From: Fibrobacteria bacterium GUT307
GTDB lineage: Bacteria > Fibrobacterota > Fibrobacteria > Fibrobacterales > Fibrobacteraceae
Direction: 5' to 3'
Assembly (NCBI GenBank): GCA_001462235.1
Contig: LIUI01000036.1
Location: 1-43,017 of the forward strand
DNA length: 43,017 bases
Part shown: positions 1 to 8,052 of the stretch, piece after piece
How the letters are laid out: every line of letters starts with the position of its first letter
Numbering within the stretch: the first letter of the stretch is position 1
Made by a program: the position numbers and the translations under genes
Notes under the pieces: generated by a model
Seen by the model: only the letters and a program-made list of their open reading frames with translations
Database searches by the model: none
What the model was told of the DNA's origin: nothing

Positions 1-74
1 TCCACATACACAGCAAAATCGTTTATTACATCGGCGAATGTTTGTACGCCGGAGAAAGGGAGCTTACGGAGCAT
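1..74 (-). CDS. Partial unknown gene of the polysaccharide operon
   Basis: On the minus strand an ATG at 74-72 overlaps by one base the TAA stop of the pyruvyl transferase gene (TAATG). The frame then stays open to the left edge, giving about 24 residues that begin MLRKLPFSGVQTFADV. There is no Shine-Dalgarno of its own, so translation would depend on coupling to the gene before it. The position suggests another polysaccharide-synthesis gene. Too little is visible to name a family, and a chance open frame cannot be excluded. Confidence 0.45.
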   Translation of the reverse strand, partial: MLRKLPFSGVQTFADVINDFAVYV

Positions 75-1288
75 TAGAGGAAGATAGAAAATTTATTAAA
101 TGTTTCCATTGCTATTTTATGCGCTCTTTCTTTTACTTCTTTGGCCTGAGGATAATTTTGGTCTAAAAGTTGCTCAAGTTTTTGCAATGCGGATTTTTTA
201 TCAAAGCTCTTTTCTCCAATTTTTGATATATCAATTTCTCTATCATTCAGATTCAACAACTCCAATAATCCGTTCATTTTATGCTCATAGGATAAAGATA
301 TAAAGGGCGTACAGTTGTTAATAGCAAATACAATAGAATGGTATCTGGCACCTATAACAAAATCTGCTTTTTCTATAATCTTCTGCTGAATATCGGAACT
401 ATAAGTATTTTGCAAAACTACCACATCATTGCTTTCCGTGAGAATTTTCAATTTCTGAAAATAATCGTAATCAGATTCGTGATATGAAAAATATTCATTG
501 AGTTGAGGCAACATAAGTATTTTTATATTTTTTGCTAAAAGTATTTTAATAATTTCAATAAAAAATAAATCAATATCCTCTTGTTTTTTATCTTTGTAAG
601 CAACATGCCAAGTAAGAGAATTTGGAACAAAAATAATAAATTTTTCATTATTTATTATACATGAAATATTGGCAGGCAGTTCAAGCACAGGCGTATCTAA
701 AAATGCCGTATCAATAGATGGTATATATTGCAAGTTCAATTTGTCAGCTAATTCCATTGTTTTTTTGTCTCTGATAGACAAAAAGGTAAAATAATGAAGT
801 AATCTATAACTAATATCCATAAAAATAGAATTCCATCTAGTAGCTGTAGGAAATGACCCAAAAGAACGGGAATAATATACCAGTTTTTTATTATAATATT
901 TAGCCAAAGAAAGATTATATATATGGTTCCAATCTTGAAACCCTCCCATGCAAATACCACCAGGGGCACATATCACTATATCAGCTTTTTTTATATATCT
1001 AGCATATTTACGAAGCAAAGGATGCAGTAATGACATACAAATTATATTCAATCTAAGCGACCAACGCTGCAAAAATGAAAGGCCTCTAGAAAAACCAGTT
1101 ACATTCCGATATGTGATTTTAGGCGATTCTACAGAAAAATCCTGTATATCTTCATTTTTTGCATTCAAAAAAAGAACAGTTATTTGCAAATGCTCATAAT
1201 TTTTATCCAGCATTCTAAGCAAACTTCGGTGAGCAGCTTGGTCCCCTCTATTGCTTAGCGGTTGATTTATAATAACTATGTTTGACAT
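74..1288 (-). CDS. Polysaccharide pyruvyl transferase family protein
   Basis: This 404-residue protein resembles the polysaccharide pyruvyl transferase family (PF04230), which transfers pyruvate from phosphoenolpyruvate to sugars of surface polymers in the cytoplasm. The family's N-terminal loop is seen as NRGDQAAHRSLL near residues 13-24. An acidic/Gly segment ADIVICAPGG lies near 103-112, and the C-terminal GARYHSIVFAI with SLSYEHKMNGLL is the conserved end. A strong Shine-Dalgarno (GGGAGGGGG) lies 4 nt before the ATG, supporting this start. It is a distal gene of the minus-strand operon, 30 nt after the acyltransferase gene. Base composition is very A/T-rich. The acceptor sugar cannot be told from sequence, and some family members may do other chemistry. 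Confidence 0.85.
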   Translation of the reverse strand: MSNIVIINQPLSNRGDQAAHRSLLRMLDKNYEHLQITVLFLNAKNEDIQDFSVESPKITYRNVTGFSRGLSFLQRWSLRLNIICMSLLHPLLRKYARYIKKADIVICAPGGICMGGFQDWNHIYNLSLAKYYNKKLVYYSRSFGSFPTATRWNSIFMDISYRLLHYFTFLSIRDKKTMELADKLNLQYIPSIDTAFLDTPVLELPANISCIINNEKFIIFVPNSLTWHVAYKDKKQEDIDLFFIEIIKILLAKNIKILMLPQLNEYFSYHESDYDYFQKLKILTESNDVVVLQNTYSSDIQQKIIEKADFVIGARYHSIVFAINNCTPFISLSYEHKMNGLLELLNLNDREIDISKIGEKSFDKKSALQKLEQLLDQNYPQAKEVKERAHKIAMETFNKFSIFL

Positions 1289-1318
1289 ACGTCCCCCTCC
1301 CTCTTATCCCTTTATTTA

Positions 1319-1990
1319 TTATAAAATTCCTAAATATCCATCTGTTGCATTTTCTTTATGATGAATTTGTCCCGGATTGCCAATGACAACAGAATGGCTT
1401 GGGACATCAAAATTTACAAACGCACCAGGAGCAATGACAACGTCATTACCAATTATAATATTTCCAACAATAATTGCATTTGTCCCTATACGAACTCTGT
1501 TACCGATAGTTGGCACCCCTTTTCTTTTTCCAGTACGGTTTTGCCCGATTGTTACGCCATGGGTTAAATAAATCTGTTCACCAAATTTTGTTCCCCCATT
1601 GATGATAATTCTACCATAATGACCAATAATAAGCCCTTTCCCTATATTTAAATTACCTTCAAAATCAATTCCCGTTTCACTTCCTTGAAAATTCAATTTA
1701 TATCTATAATATTTTCCAAGGATATTGTTGCTATTAGCTTGATATTTTCTATAAAGCTCAATTATTTTCCATTCGGATTTCTTCTTAAACCAGCGAGGCA
1801 TTTTTTCTCCATTAAATCTGAAGGTTTCATTAAATATCTTATCTATAGATATTTGATATTTTGCCTTTCTGTATGCAGAAGGTATTTCTAATATACTTAT
1901 AATTAATTTAACGATTTTCCATGTAAATTTTGGCAGATTCGCACATGCAGCACAACCGGAACATAACGTTTTATCGTTTATAGTTATCAT
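1319..1990 (-). CDS. Hexapeptide-repeat acyltransferase with an N-terminal ferredoxin-like remnant
   Basis: The 223-residue product is a left-handed beta-helix acyltransferase of the serine/sugar O-acetyltransferase type, probably acetylating a sugar of the polymer made by this operon. Hexapeptide repeats run from about residue 105 to 205, including IGKGLIIGHYG, THGVTIGQN, IGNRVRIGTNAIIVG and the closing VVIGNPGQIH. The first 18 residues, ITINDKTLCSGCAACANL, look instead like the start of an FrhB-type (coenzyme F420 hydrogenase beta-like) Fe-S protein common in polysaccharide clusters. Three cysteines are kept (10, 13, 16), but the fourth and the following Pro context are lost. AAGGAGG lies 6 nt before this ATG, so the fused start is probably used. 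An internal Met at MPRWFKKK would give a more ordinary acyltransferase. Confidence 0.82.
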   Translation of the reverse strand: MITINDKTLCSGCAACANLPKFTWKIVKLIISILEIPSAYRKAKYQISIDKIFNETFRFNGEKMPRWFKKKSEWKIIELYRKYQANSNNILGKYYRYKLNFQGSETGIDFEGNLNIGKGLIIGHYGRIIINGGTKFGEQIYLTHGVTIGQNRTGKRKGVPTIGNRVRIGTNAIIVGNIIIGNDVVIAPGAFVNFDVPSHSVVIGNPGQIHHKENATDGYLGIL

Positions 1991-2011
1991 TGTATCCCTC
2001 CTTGATATTAT

Positions 2012-3040
2012 TTATTCTATTGATGATTTTCTTATCCATTTTACCAATGAAAGACTTTTTATCCAATTGTAAAATGCAAGTGGAAATTCTATGCCTTTAC
2101 TTGCTAAAAATAAACATATTTTTATCCTCAATTTTTTCTCCGCTTTGATAAGTTCCGGCAAAATCGGTTCAATTTCATCTCTGAATTGCATTCTTATTTT
2201 TTTATCTAAACGAAAATAATTACAAGTAGTAAAACAGCTTACATTAGAATAAAAAGCATTTTTCACATTATGAGGAACAATATCATTGAAAAGATTTTCA
2301 AGAGTTTTTTTTATGAAAACTGCAGCTTTAACCCAAAGGATTGAATTTGTATCTGCAGAAACCCCAAACAAATTATGATAGTAAAGATATTCAGGAACAA
2401 ATGCCGCTGATTTGGAATGATACACAACTTGAAGCATTTGAACAGGATCCTCACCTATAACAAGATTTGCATCTGGGAAATTGATTTTAGCATATATTTT
2501 TCTCTTTATTAATTTATCCCATGTTACATAATTTAGTCCCTGACGTGGTGTCAACATTATCGCGACATTTTCACTGGCATCTACGGTTAATTTACGGTCA
2601 AATGCAAAAAATGCATGATTTTCATCCATAACTTGATACTTACAGTAAACAAAGTCAGCATTCGTTTCTGTTATCTTTGCATACATTTTTTCCAGAAATT
2701 GAGGATGGTATTTGTCATCATGGTCAATATTCGCTATGAATTCGCCACTTGAATTCTCTAAACCGGTCTTTCTGGTTAACAAAGTTCCTTGATTTTGCTT
2801 ATGAATGGCTATAAATCGCGAGTCTTTTTCTGCATATTCGTAAATTATTTCTTTAGTATTGTCTGTTGAACCGTCATCAACCAAAATTGCTTCCCAGTTT
2901 TTAAATGTTTGCGCCAAGATGCTATTCAGGCATTCTCTGAGATTATTTCCTGTATTGTAAATAGGGACAATTATTGAAATCAACCCTTTTTGTTCGGGAT
3001 ATTTCATTTGCAGAGATTCATAAACAACAGTAGATTTCAT
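2012..3040 (-). CDS. Family 2 glycosyltransferase
   Basis: This 342-residue GT-A enzyme adds a sugar from a nucleotide donor to a lipid-linked glycan at the cytoplasmic face. The N-terminal GT2 fold is clear: ISIIVPIYNTGNNLRECLNSI, then LVDDGSTDNT (nucleotide binding), and the metal-binding acidic motif NIDHDDKYHP near residues 105-114. A GEDPVQM segment near 205 fits the later catalytic acidic region. About 19 residues precede the first beta strand, slightly longer than usual. The ATG lies 3 nt after the stop of the upstream GT2 gene and has GGGAGAA about 6 nt before it. The C-terminal third is basic and helical, without a clear transmembrane segment. Donor and acceptor cannot be predicted. 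Confidence 0.9.
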   Translation of the reverse strand: MKSTVVYESLQMKYPEQKGLISIIVPIYNTGNNLRECLNSILAQTFKNWEAILVDDGSTDNTKEIIYEYAEKDSRFIAIHKQNQGTLLTRKTGLENSSGEFIANIDHDDKYHPQFLEKMYAKITETNADFVYCKYQVMDENHAFFAFDRKLTVDASENVAIMLTPRQGLNYVTWDKLIKRKIYAKINFPDANLVIGEDPVQMLQVVYHSKSAAFVPEYLYYHNLFGVSADTNSILWVKAAVFIKKTLENLFNDIVPHNVKNAFYSNVSCFTTCNYFRLDKKIRMQFRDEIEPILPELIKAEKKLRIKICLFLASKGIEFPLAFYNWIKSLSLVKWIRKSSIE

Positions 3041-3043
3041 TTT

Positions 3044-3838
3044 TTATTCTCCCAAAAACTTCTTTATTCTAGTTCTTATTCTAATTCTGCTTGCTATAGC
3101 CCATTTCAAGTTGTAAAAAAGAGAAAATCGCAAAGCCCATTTCAATTTTTCTTTATTTTTTTTTGAAATAGAATTTTTTAAACATTTATAAATGTCTAAA
3201 ACATCAAATAAATTCCAATATTTTCTATGCGATATGGATTCTTCTACTTGGCGATAGTGATAAATACAATCTTTAATGCTTTTTACTCTATTTGCATTTT
3301 GAGCTAGTCTCACATTCATAATTAAATCTTCGCCTACAATTATTTTACTGGGTATGTCAAAAATATTTCCCTCAAAAAATTCTCGTTTAAATAATTTTGC
3401 AACAGGGCCAGGATTCATTTTTCGTTTTAATAATAAAGAAACGTATTGTTCTGCAGACATCTCTCCATAAAACTTTGATTTCCATCTGATATCAAGTTCG
3501 GCTATAACAATATCAATATCCAAAGAATTATTTATCAAAATTTGCAAGGCATTTTGCTCTATTGTATCGTCCGCATCCACGAACATTATCCTTTCGCCAA
3601 TGGATTTTTTCACACCCATTTCTCTCGCTCTATTTGCAGTTCCGTTTTTCTGATGAAAATATTTTATTCTAGAATCTTTTTCTACGTATATTTTGCATAT
3701 TTGTTCGCTACCATCGGTAGAACCATCATTTATTAAAATAAGTTCAAAATTATTATAAGTTTGAGACAAAATACTATCCAAACATTCAGGAAGATACTTT
3801 TCTGCGTTGTATATTGGAACAATAATGGATATTTTCAC
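3044..3838 (-). CDS. Family 2 glycosyltransferase (GTG start)
   Basis: A compact 264-residue GT2 enzyme. It opens with ISIIVPIYNAEKYLPECLDS, followed by LINDGSTDGSEQ and the metal-binding MFVDADDTIEQ near residues 90-100. GEDLIMNVRLA near 170 is the usual second acidic motif. The start codon is GTG (3838-3836) and overlaps the TGA of the polymerase gene as GTGA, so it is translationally coupled. The C-terminus is strongly basic (RIRIRTRIKKFLGE) and may touch the membrane. Lengths of 240-330 residues are normal for such enzymes. It probably builds the same repeat unit as the neighbouring GT2 genes, but the sugar is unknown. Confidence 0.9.
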   Translation of the reverse strand: MKISIIVPIYNAEKYLPECLDSILSQTYNNFELILINDGSTDGSEQICKIYVEKDSRIKYFHQKNGTANRAREMGVKKSIGERIMFVDADDTIEQNALQILINNSLDIDIVIAELDIRWKSKFYGEMSAEQYVSLLLKRKMNPGPVAKLFKREFFEGNIFDIPSKIIVGEDLIMNVRLAQNANRVKSIKDCIYHYRQVEESISHRKYWNLFDVLDIYKCLKNSISKKNKEKLKWALRFSLFYNLKWAIASRIRIRTRIKKFLGE

Positions 3839-5022
3839 GATACGCTCTCCGATATTTTGGCTGAATATGGATACTTATATTTTTCTTTGCTCAAATACAC
3901 AAAATAAAATCCAAGCAAAATAAATAATAAATTTTCTGAACCTCCAAATTGAATTAGAGAAGCAGCAATATATCCAAGCAAAGCTCCTGCAAATGGATTC
4001 GCAAACTTTGATTTTCTTTCTTTGAATAGAAAAGATAAAACAATAATAATATAAATAAGCAAACCAAATATTCCAAAATCTAAAGCATTTTGCATATACG
4101 TATTATGTATGTTTGGTTCCACAAAACTGTATCCAGAAACCGACTCTATTGCCAGCATTGCATTCCCTGCCCCATAACCAATAACATTATTTGTAAAAGC
4201 CTCTGGAAAATTTATCCACATAGCAATTCTTCCTCTTGAACCTGCTTCCTCTGCATCTCCAGATTCTGCAATCCTGTTTAAAATAGTACTAGCCAATGGA
4301 GAGAATAAGAAAAAAATCCCAAGTATAGATACAATAAAAGAGACCGCCAAAATTGTTTTAATATTCAATATCCCATTTTTCAGATAAATGTGATAAGTCA
4401 ACCAGCAAAAGTATAAAAAATTCAAAATTATACCAACTCTGCTTGTATATAAAACCGATAATAATAAGGAAATAAACAAGTATATATATCCCTTTTTAGA
4501 CTTAAAAAAGAAACCAAACAGAGCAATCCACGTTGCCTCTAAATTCACCCCTCCTTGCGAAAAAGTTGGAATATCTGGATGAACATTTGGATTTATGAAA
4601 AATATAATAAAGGCTTCTTTATTTATGAAATTTTTTATACAAACCATTATTAAAAAAATTATAGCAACTTTTTGAAATACGGAAATTATTGAATTTAATT
4701 CAATTTTTTTTCCAATAGAGCAAATTGTAACTGTGATGAATGCTCCCCATATATATGGAAACAGACCGCCAAAACCATAAATTGGAATCATAAAAGCAGA
4801 AATTAAAAAAACCCATAAAAAATAAAGGCACACAATTTTTGGAGGAATGGTCAAAAAACTTCCGCAAATACCAAACAAAGCCGGTAAAAATAACAAAGAA
4901 AAGATATGATAAAATTTTAAATCTATGCTTCCAATAGAAATTATAAATTCCTCCGATTGCAGGCAGGATAAAAATATTAGCCCAAAAAACATAAAACAAA
5001 TTATCCTATATGTTTTTATCAT
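3835..5022 (-). CDS. O-antigen polymerase/ligase (Wzy/WaaL type) membrane protein
   Basis: This is a polytopic inner-membrane protein of about 395 residues with roughly ten hydrophobic helices. It has the Wzy_C (PF04932) signature in its second half: SRVGIILNFLYF, then GSRGRIAMW, NNVIGYGAGNAML and a histidine in NIHNTYMQNALDFGIFG. Such proteins polymerise or ligate undecaprenyl-linked glycans at the periplasmic face. I place the start at the ATG at 5022-5020, which overlaps the TGA of the upstream GT2 gene as ATGA. The frame extends 11 residues further upstream but without a ribosome site. Polymerase and ligase cannot be separated from sequence alone. With several GT2 genes in one operon, a polymerase of this repeat unit is more likely. 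Confidence 0.85.
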   Translation of the reverse strand: MIKTYRIICFMFFGLIFLSCLQSEEFIISIGSIDLKFYHIFSLLFLPALFGICGSFLTIPPKIVCLYFLWVFLISAFMIPIYGFGGLFPYIWGAFITVTICSIGKKIELNSIISVFQKVAIIFLIMVCIKNFINKEAFIIFFINPNVHPDIPTFSQGGVNLEATWIALFGFFFKSKKGYIYLFISLLLSVLYTSRVGIILNFLYFCWLTYHIYLKNGILNIKTILAVSFIVSILGIFFLFSPLASTILNRIAESGDAEEAGSRGRIAMWINFPEAFTNNVIGYGAGNAMLAIESVSGYSFVEPNIHNTYMQNALDFGIFGLLIYIIIVLSFLFKERKSKFANPFAGALLGYIAASLIQFGGSENLLFILLGFYFVYLSKEKYKYPYSAKISESVS

Positions 5023-5957
5023 AAAAGCCCCAACCCAAAATAAGACAATAAACAAGCAATGCGAACTTTCAATTTAGCCTTTTTATTAAAAGCAACTTGC
5101 GATCTATATCTTTTTATATTACGCTCTATTCTCTTTTTTTCCCCCGAAAATCCTCCCTTACTTTTTATCAATTCTCTATAAATTCTAAAATTCATTCCAA
5201 TAAATCTACAAATTGCAGCGTTTTTATATTCAGGTTTATTTTCGCCAATCCAAGCGAGCATTTCGTCCATTATATCTATAGCATCCATTTTTTTAGGTGA
5301 AAATCCACTATGTTCAATACTTCCGGTTCTTTGCAAATAACAATAATTGCTTGCTCTGGAAAAAGATATTCTCTCGCACATACAAAAAATTTTATATGTT
5401 ATCGCAGAATCTTCATTCCATTTTCCTTTTGGATAGCGAATATTTTTAAATAATTCTGCTTTATACAATTTTGAATATGCAGAGGGATAAATTCCTTTTT
5501 GATAAAATAAATTCTCAACAGCTTCTCTTTGGGTATATAATCCATCAGCATTATTTATTGCCAAAACCATCTTTTTTTTATTATTCTCATAGACATAAAC
5601 GGTTCCACTTAGAGATATATCCGATTTGTACTTTACCAAATTTTCATACATATCCCTAATATAATTCGGCAAAACCCAGTCATCGCTATCCACAAAAGCA
5701 ACATATTCACCCTGCATAATATTCAATGCAGCATTGCGGGCATCACTCAATCCACCATTCTCCTTATGCACAACTCTCACTCTCTCATCCCTCTCCGCAT
5801 ACTCGTCGCAAATTTTCCCGCAATTATCCGGCGAACCGTCATCTACCAAAATAATTTCTAAATTCGCATAAGTTTGGGCAATAATGCTATCCACGCATTT
5901 CCTCAAATAAGGCTCTACCTTATACACGGGAACTATAATGGAAATTAGGGGGTTCAT
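5019..5957 (-). CDS. Family 2 glycosyltransferase
   Basis: A GT2 enzyme of 312 residues from the chosen ATG at 5957-5955, which overlaps the stop of the DUF4422 gene (ATGA) and has GAGGAAG about 5 nt before it. The frame is open 14 residues upstream, but that stretch lies inside the previous gene and lacks homology. Key motifs are PLISIIVPVYKVEPYLRKC at the start, LVDDGSPDNCGKICDEYAER, the donor-binding ENGGLSDARNAAL and the metal motif FVDSDDWVLPNY. NEDSAITYKIF near residue 180 is the second acidic motif. It resembles the very common CpsI/EpsJ-like transferases of capsule clusters. The sugar specificity is not predictable. Confidence 0.9.
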   Translation of the reverse strand: MNPLISIIVPVYKVEPYLRKCVDSIIAQTYANLEIILVDDGSPDNCGKICDEYAERDERVRVVHKENGGLSDARNAALNIMQGEYVAFVDSDDWVLPNYIRDMYENLVKYKSDISLSGTVYVYENNKKKMVLAINNADGLYTQREAVENLFYQKGIYPSAYSKLYKAELFKNIRYPKGKWNEDSAITYKIFCMCERISFSRASNYCYLQRTGSIEHSGFSPKKMDAIDIMDEMLAWIGENKPEYKNAAICRFIGMNFRIYRELIKSKGGFSGEKKRIERNIKRYRSQVAFNKKAKLKVRIACLLSYFGLGLL

Positions 5958-6685
5958 AAAAACTTCCTCATTAAAAATCGCCCGCCTTTCACTAGCCAAT
6001 TTTGCCGCTCCATAAACTTGACAGGAATTTCTTTATACTTATAATTCCCCGCATATAGCCACACATCAAACAACCTCTCGCTCAAATGCCCGAGTATACG
6101 TTTCTTGCCCGGAAATTCCAAGTCAACGGATTCCAAAATCGGAAACAGCCATGAACAGTATTCATTCAATAATTCCTTTCTCATTACAAACATATTGAAT
6201 TTGTGGCCGCTGGCAAGCGTGCGCATTTTATCCAGTGCCGGCACATAAGCGGCATGATTTGAACGAATTGTTTTGCACATGAAATTCCAGCAGTCAGAAC
6301 CATGGGCGTGAATGTATTGAGATTCGTTGGTTTCTACTATGTAATTTCTCTTGCATGGGACTATGATATCATGATTATGCAATATCTTCTCAACTTCCGC
6401 TCCATTAATTATCCGTTCCCACTTATCACCACCCCTAAAAGGGGACATGAAATGCCTGCGGTAATGCACAAGCCCTATAACATCTGCATCCAAATTTTTC
6501 CAAGCCCAGTAAAGCCCAGTAAGTTCGCAATAGTTTGCATTCTTCTCTGAGATATTTTCGCCGGTATCATCTCCATTGTAGCCTATAGACGGATTTCCAC
6601 TTTTTCCAACGTGGATAGGTAAATACGCTGAATCAATCGGCATATAATACTGTTTATGAGTTGCAACAATTATTTTTATTTTCAC
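5954..6685 (-). CDS. DUF4422 capsular polysaccharide glycosyltransferase
   Basis: This 243-residue protein matches the DUF4422 family, found in capsule and exopolysaccharide clusters and regarded as glycosyltransferases. The opening KIKIIVATHKQYYMP and PIHVGKSGN, the middle NYCELTGLYWAWKN followed by GLVHYRRHF, and the later HKFNMFVMRKELL and GHLSERLFDVWL are the conserved blocks. I choose a GTG start at 6685-6683, which forms a GTGA overlap with the epimerase stop. The frame runs 7 codons further upstream but only through the epimerase reading region. It is the second gene of the operon. No membrane segment is seen. The substrate is unknown. Confidence 0.85.
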   Translation of the reverse strand: MKIKIIVATHKQYYMPIDSAYLPIHVGKSGNPSIGYNGDDTGENISEKNANYCELTGLYWAWKNLDADVIGLVHYRRHFMSPFRGGDKWERIINGAEVEKILHNHDIIVPCKRNYIVETNESQYIHAHGSDCWNFMCKTIRSNHAAYVPALDKMRTLASGHKFNMFVMRKELLNEYCSWLFPILESVDLEFPGKKRILGHLSERLFDVWLYAGNYKYKEIPVKFMERQNWLVKGGRFLMRKFL

Positions 6686-7629
6686 TCCAGCCCCCCTTGC
6701 CCGCAATCATTGAACCAATCGATAAAAGCATCTTCCAAAGAAAACCGCAGCGGATAATCCCTTGAAAGTTTTTCTCCGCTCACATTCGTAGAAATCATGA
6801 GTTTGCGAACTCGCTCAGGGCAAATTCCAAGACCTAAACCGCCAAACATACCCGCACCGGCAGCCGCAAGCATAAGCGGAGTTTTGGGAATATACGGAAT
6901 AGAGCGGTTCAAACCGGTTACGCTGTTCATAGTTTTTGCTATTTCCTGAATTGTTGGTGCAGGGAAATATGTGCAGTTGTAAATTTGCACACGTTCCTTG
7001 GGAGCCTGCACCATTTCAATTAGGATACGAGCCAAATCCTTCACGTAAATGCTCGCTTTTATTGTATCTTTGCGGCCTGCGTAGGCAAAGCTCCGCTTTT
7101 TCAAGGCTTTGTAAAGCCTTGCCATATTGCCGTTCTCGCCTTTGCCAAAAACTATGCCGGGACGTGCTATACTCAAAAAACGCTCCGGCGAGCTTGCTGC
7201 CCATTCTTTGTGAATATGCTCCGCCACAAGCTTTGAAATTCCATAAGGAGTGTTTGGCATAGGCAAGGTTTCTTCTGTTTTTTGTTCTTCGCTTGTACCA
7301 TAAGGAGAAATACTGGATGTAAAGACTATTGTGTTTATGCCGTGTTTTGTTGCAAAATCGCATACATTCTTTGCCCCAAGCATATTGGTTTCAAAATATT
7401 CTTTGTCCGGGTGCCCCGGCGTTCTATGTATTGCGGCAAGGTTAAAAATAACGGTATTTTCGCCAAAATTTCCGTTTATGTCAAAAGGCTTGCGAATGTC
7501 TATTGGCGTGGCAAATTTTATGTCTATCTTGCTTATTTCATTTATGCCTTTTTTTTCCAAAGCACGGCAAAGGTGCGTGCCTATAAAGCCACCGCATCCA
7601 ATAACTATAGCCGTACTAAAGCTCTTCAC
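6682..7629 (-). CDS. NAD-dependent sugar epimerase/dehydratase (extended SDR)
   Basis: A 315-residue extended short-chain dehydrogenase, first gene of the polysaccharide operon, expected to modify a nucleotide sugar in the cytoplasm. The dinucleotide-binding loop is GCGGFIGTH near residues 12-20, with NLAAIHR after the third strand. The catalytic residues are in FTSSISPYG and the Tyr/Lys pair of YGISK near residue 133. RPGIVFGKG follows, as in GalE/WbpP-like enzymes. The start codon is GTG (7629-7627) with GGAGGGG about 8 nt upstream. Its base composition is clearly richer in G+C than the genes downstream in the same operon. Epimerase, dehydratase and reductase activities cannot be distinguished here. 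Confidence 0.85.
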   Translation of the reverse strand: MKSFSTAIVIGCGGFIGTHLCRALEKKGINEISKIDIKFATPIDIRKPFDINGNFGENTVIFNLAAIHRTPGHPDKEYFETNMLGAKNVCDFATKHGINTIVFTSSISPYGTSEEQKTEETLPMPNTPYGISKLVAEHIHKEWAASSPERFLSIARPGIVFGKGENGNMARLYKALKKRSFAYAGRKDTIKASIYVKDLARILIEMVQAPKERVQIYNCTYFPAPTIQEIAKTMNSVTGLNRSIPYIPKTPLMLAAAGAGMFGGLGLGICPERVRKLMISTNVSGEKLSRDYPLRFSLEDAFIDWFNDCGQGGLE

Positions 7630-7668
7630 TTAAGCAACCCCTCCATACAAATTCAATATCTCGCAAAG

Positions 7669-7698
7669 CAACACGAGCTTCAACAAGAGGCTCGGCAA
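7669..7698. repeat. 30-bp hairpin repeat, copy A
   Basis: This 30-bp unit begins CAACACGAGC and ends GGCTCGGCAA. It contains the inverted pair CGAGC/GCTCG around an 11-nt loop. By my count it matches copy B (8764-8793) at 26 of 30 positions in direct orientation. The two copies flank the DUF3791/DUF3990 gene pair. Copy A lies in the predicted leader of the polysaccharide operon. Confidence 0.65.
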
Positions 7699-7713
7699 TG
7701 CTTGCCTGTTAAT

Positions 7714-7719
7714 AAAATA
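7714..7719 (-). promoter_or_regulatory. Putative -10 element of the polysaccharide operon
   Basis: On the minus strand the sequence TTTCTATTTTATT fits the TTTCTAnnTT pattern seen before most transcription-unit heads in this window. Here it would give a leader of about 75 nt that contains the 7669-7698 hairpin and a Shine-Dalgarno. No clear -35 is visible. Confidence 0.4.
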
Positions 7720-7790
7720 GAAATTTTTTTTTACATTAAATGACATTCGGGGGTTAAATATAGAAAATTAGGGGTTAGCCATAATTTTTC

Positions 7791-7796
7791 TATATT
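7791..7796 (+). promoter_or_regulatory. Putative -10 (TATATT) for the DUF3791/DUF3990 pair
   Basis: TTTTTCTATATTC ends seven nucleotides before the ATG at 7804, and there is no Shine-Dalgarno. This spacing places transcription start at or within a base or two of the ATG, so the mRNA should be leaderless. Confidence 0.55.
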
Positions 7797-7803
7797 CATC
7801 ATT

Positions 7804-8052
7804 ATGAAAACTGGTGGTCAGACTATATCTGAAATTGAAGAGCAGAAAAACAAGGTTAGTTATGCCAATTTCATAATTAGAACCTTTGCATACGGGTTCA
7901 AAAGGCCTGTGGATGAGGTTGTTAAATATTTTGACGAATACGGAGGATTGCAGTTCCTTATTGACAATTATGAATATGAACATACTCAATCCGAATATCA
8001 CACTCACATGGCACTTTTGGAAGTTTGCAGGAATAACGGAGGATGGCTTTGA
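7804..8052 (+). CDS. DUF3791 small protein, probable antitoxin-like partner
   Basis: An 82-residue protein resembling the DUF3791 family: a helical domain with KVSYANFIIRTFAYGFKRP, then YFDEYGGLQFLIDNYEYEHT near residues 42-61. The family is typically encoded immediately before a DUF3990 gene, as here, where its TGA directly abuts the next ATG (TGAATG). The pair has toxin-antitoxin-like organisation, with the small helical protein as plausible neutraliser. That role is an inference from gene order, not shown by sequence. Translation probably begins on a leaderless mRNA from the TATATT at 7791. Confidence 0.7.
   Translation: MKTGGQTISEIEEQKNKVSYANFIIRTFAYGFKRPVDEVVKYFDEYGGLQFLIDNYEYEHTQSEYHTHMALLEVCRNNGGWL

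Noticed and set aside
4212-4220. Perfect DnaA box TTATCCACA
   Set aside because: It is isolated inside the O-antigen polymerase gene with no cluster of boxes or A/T-rich unwinding region nearby, so it is not support for an origin.
7282-7743. 153-residue plus-strand frame opposite the epimerase
   Set aside because: It lies antisense to a well-supported epimerase and runs through the promoter and repeat region. The composition is not protein-like.
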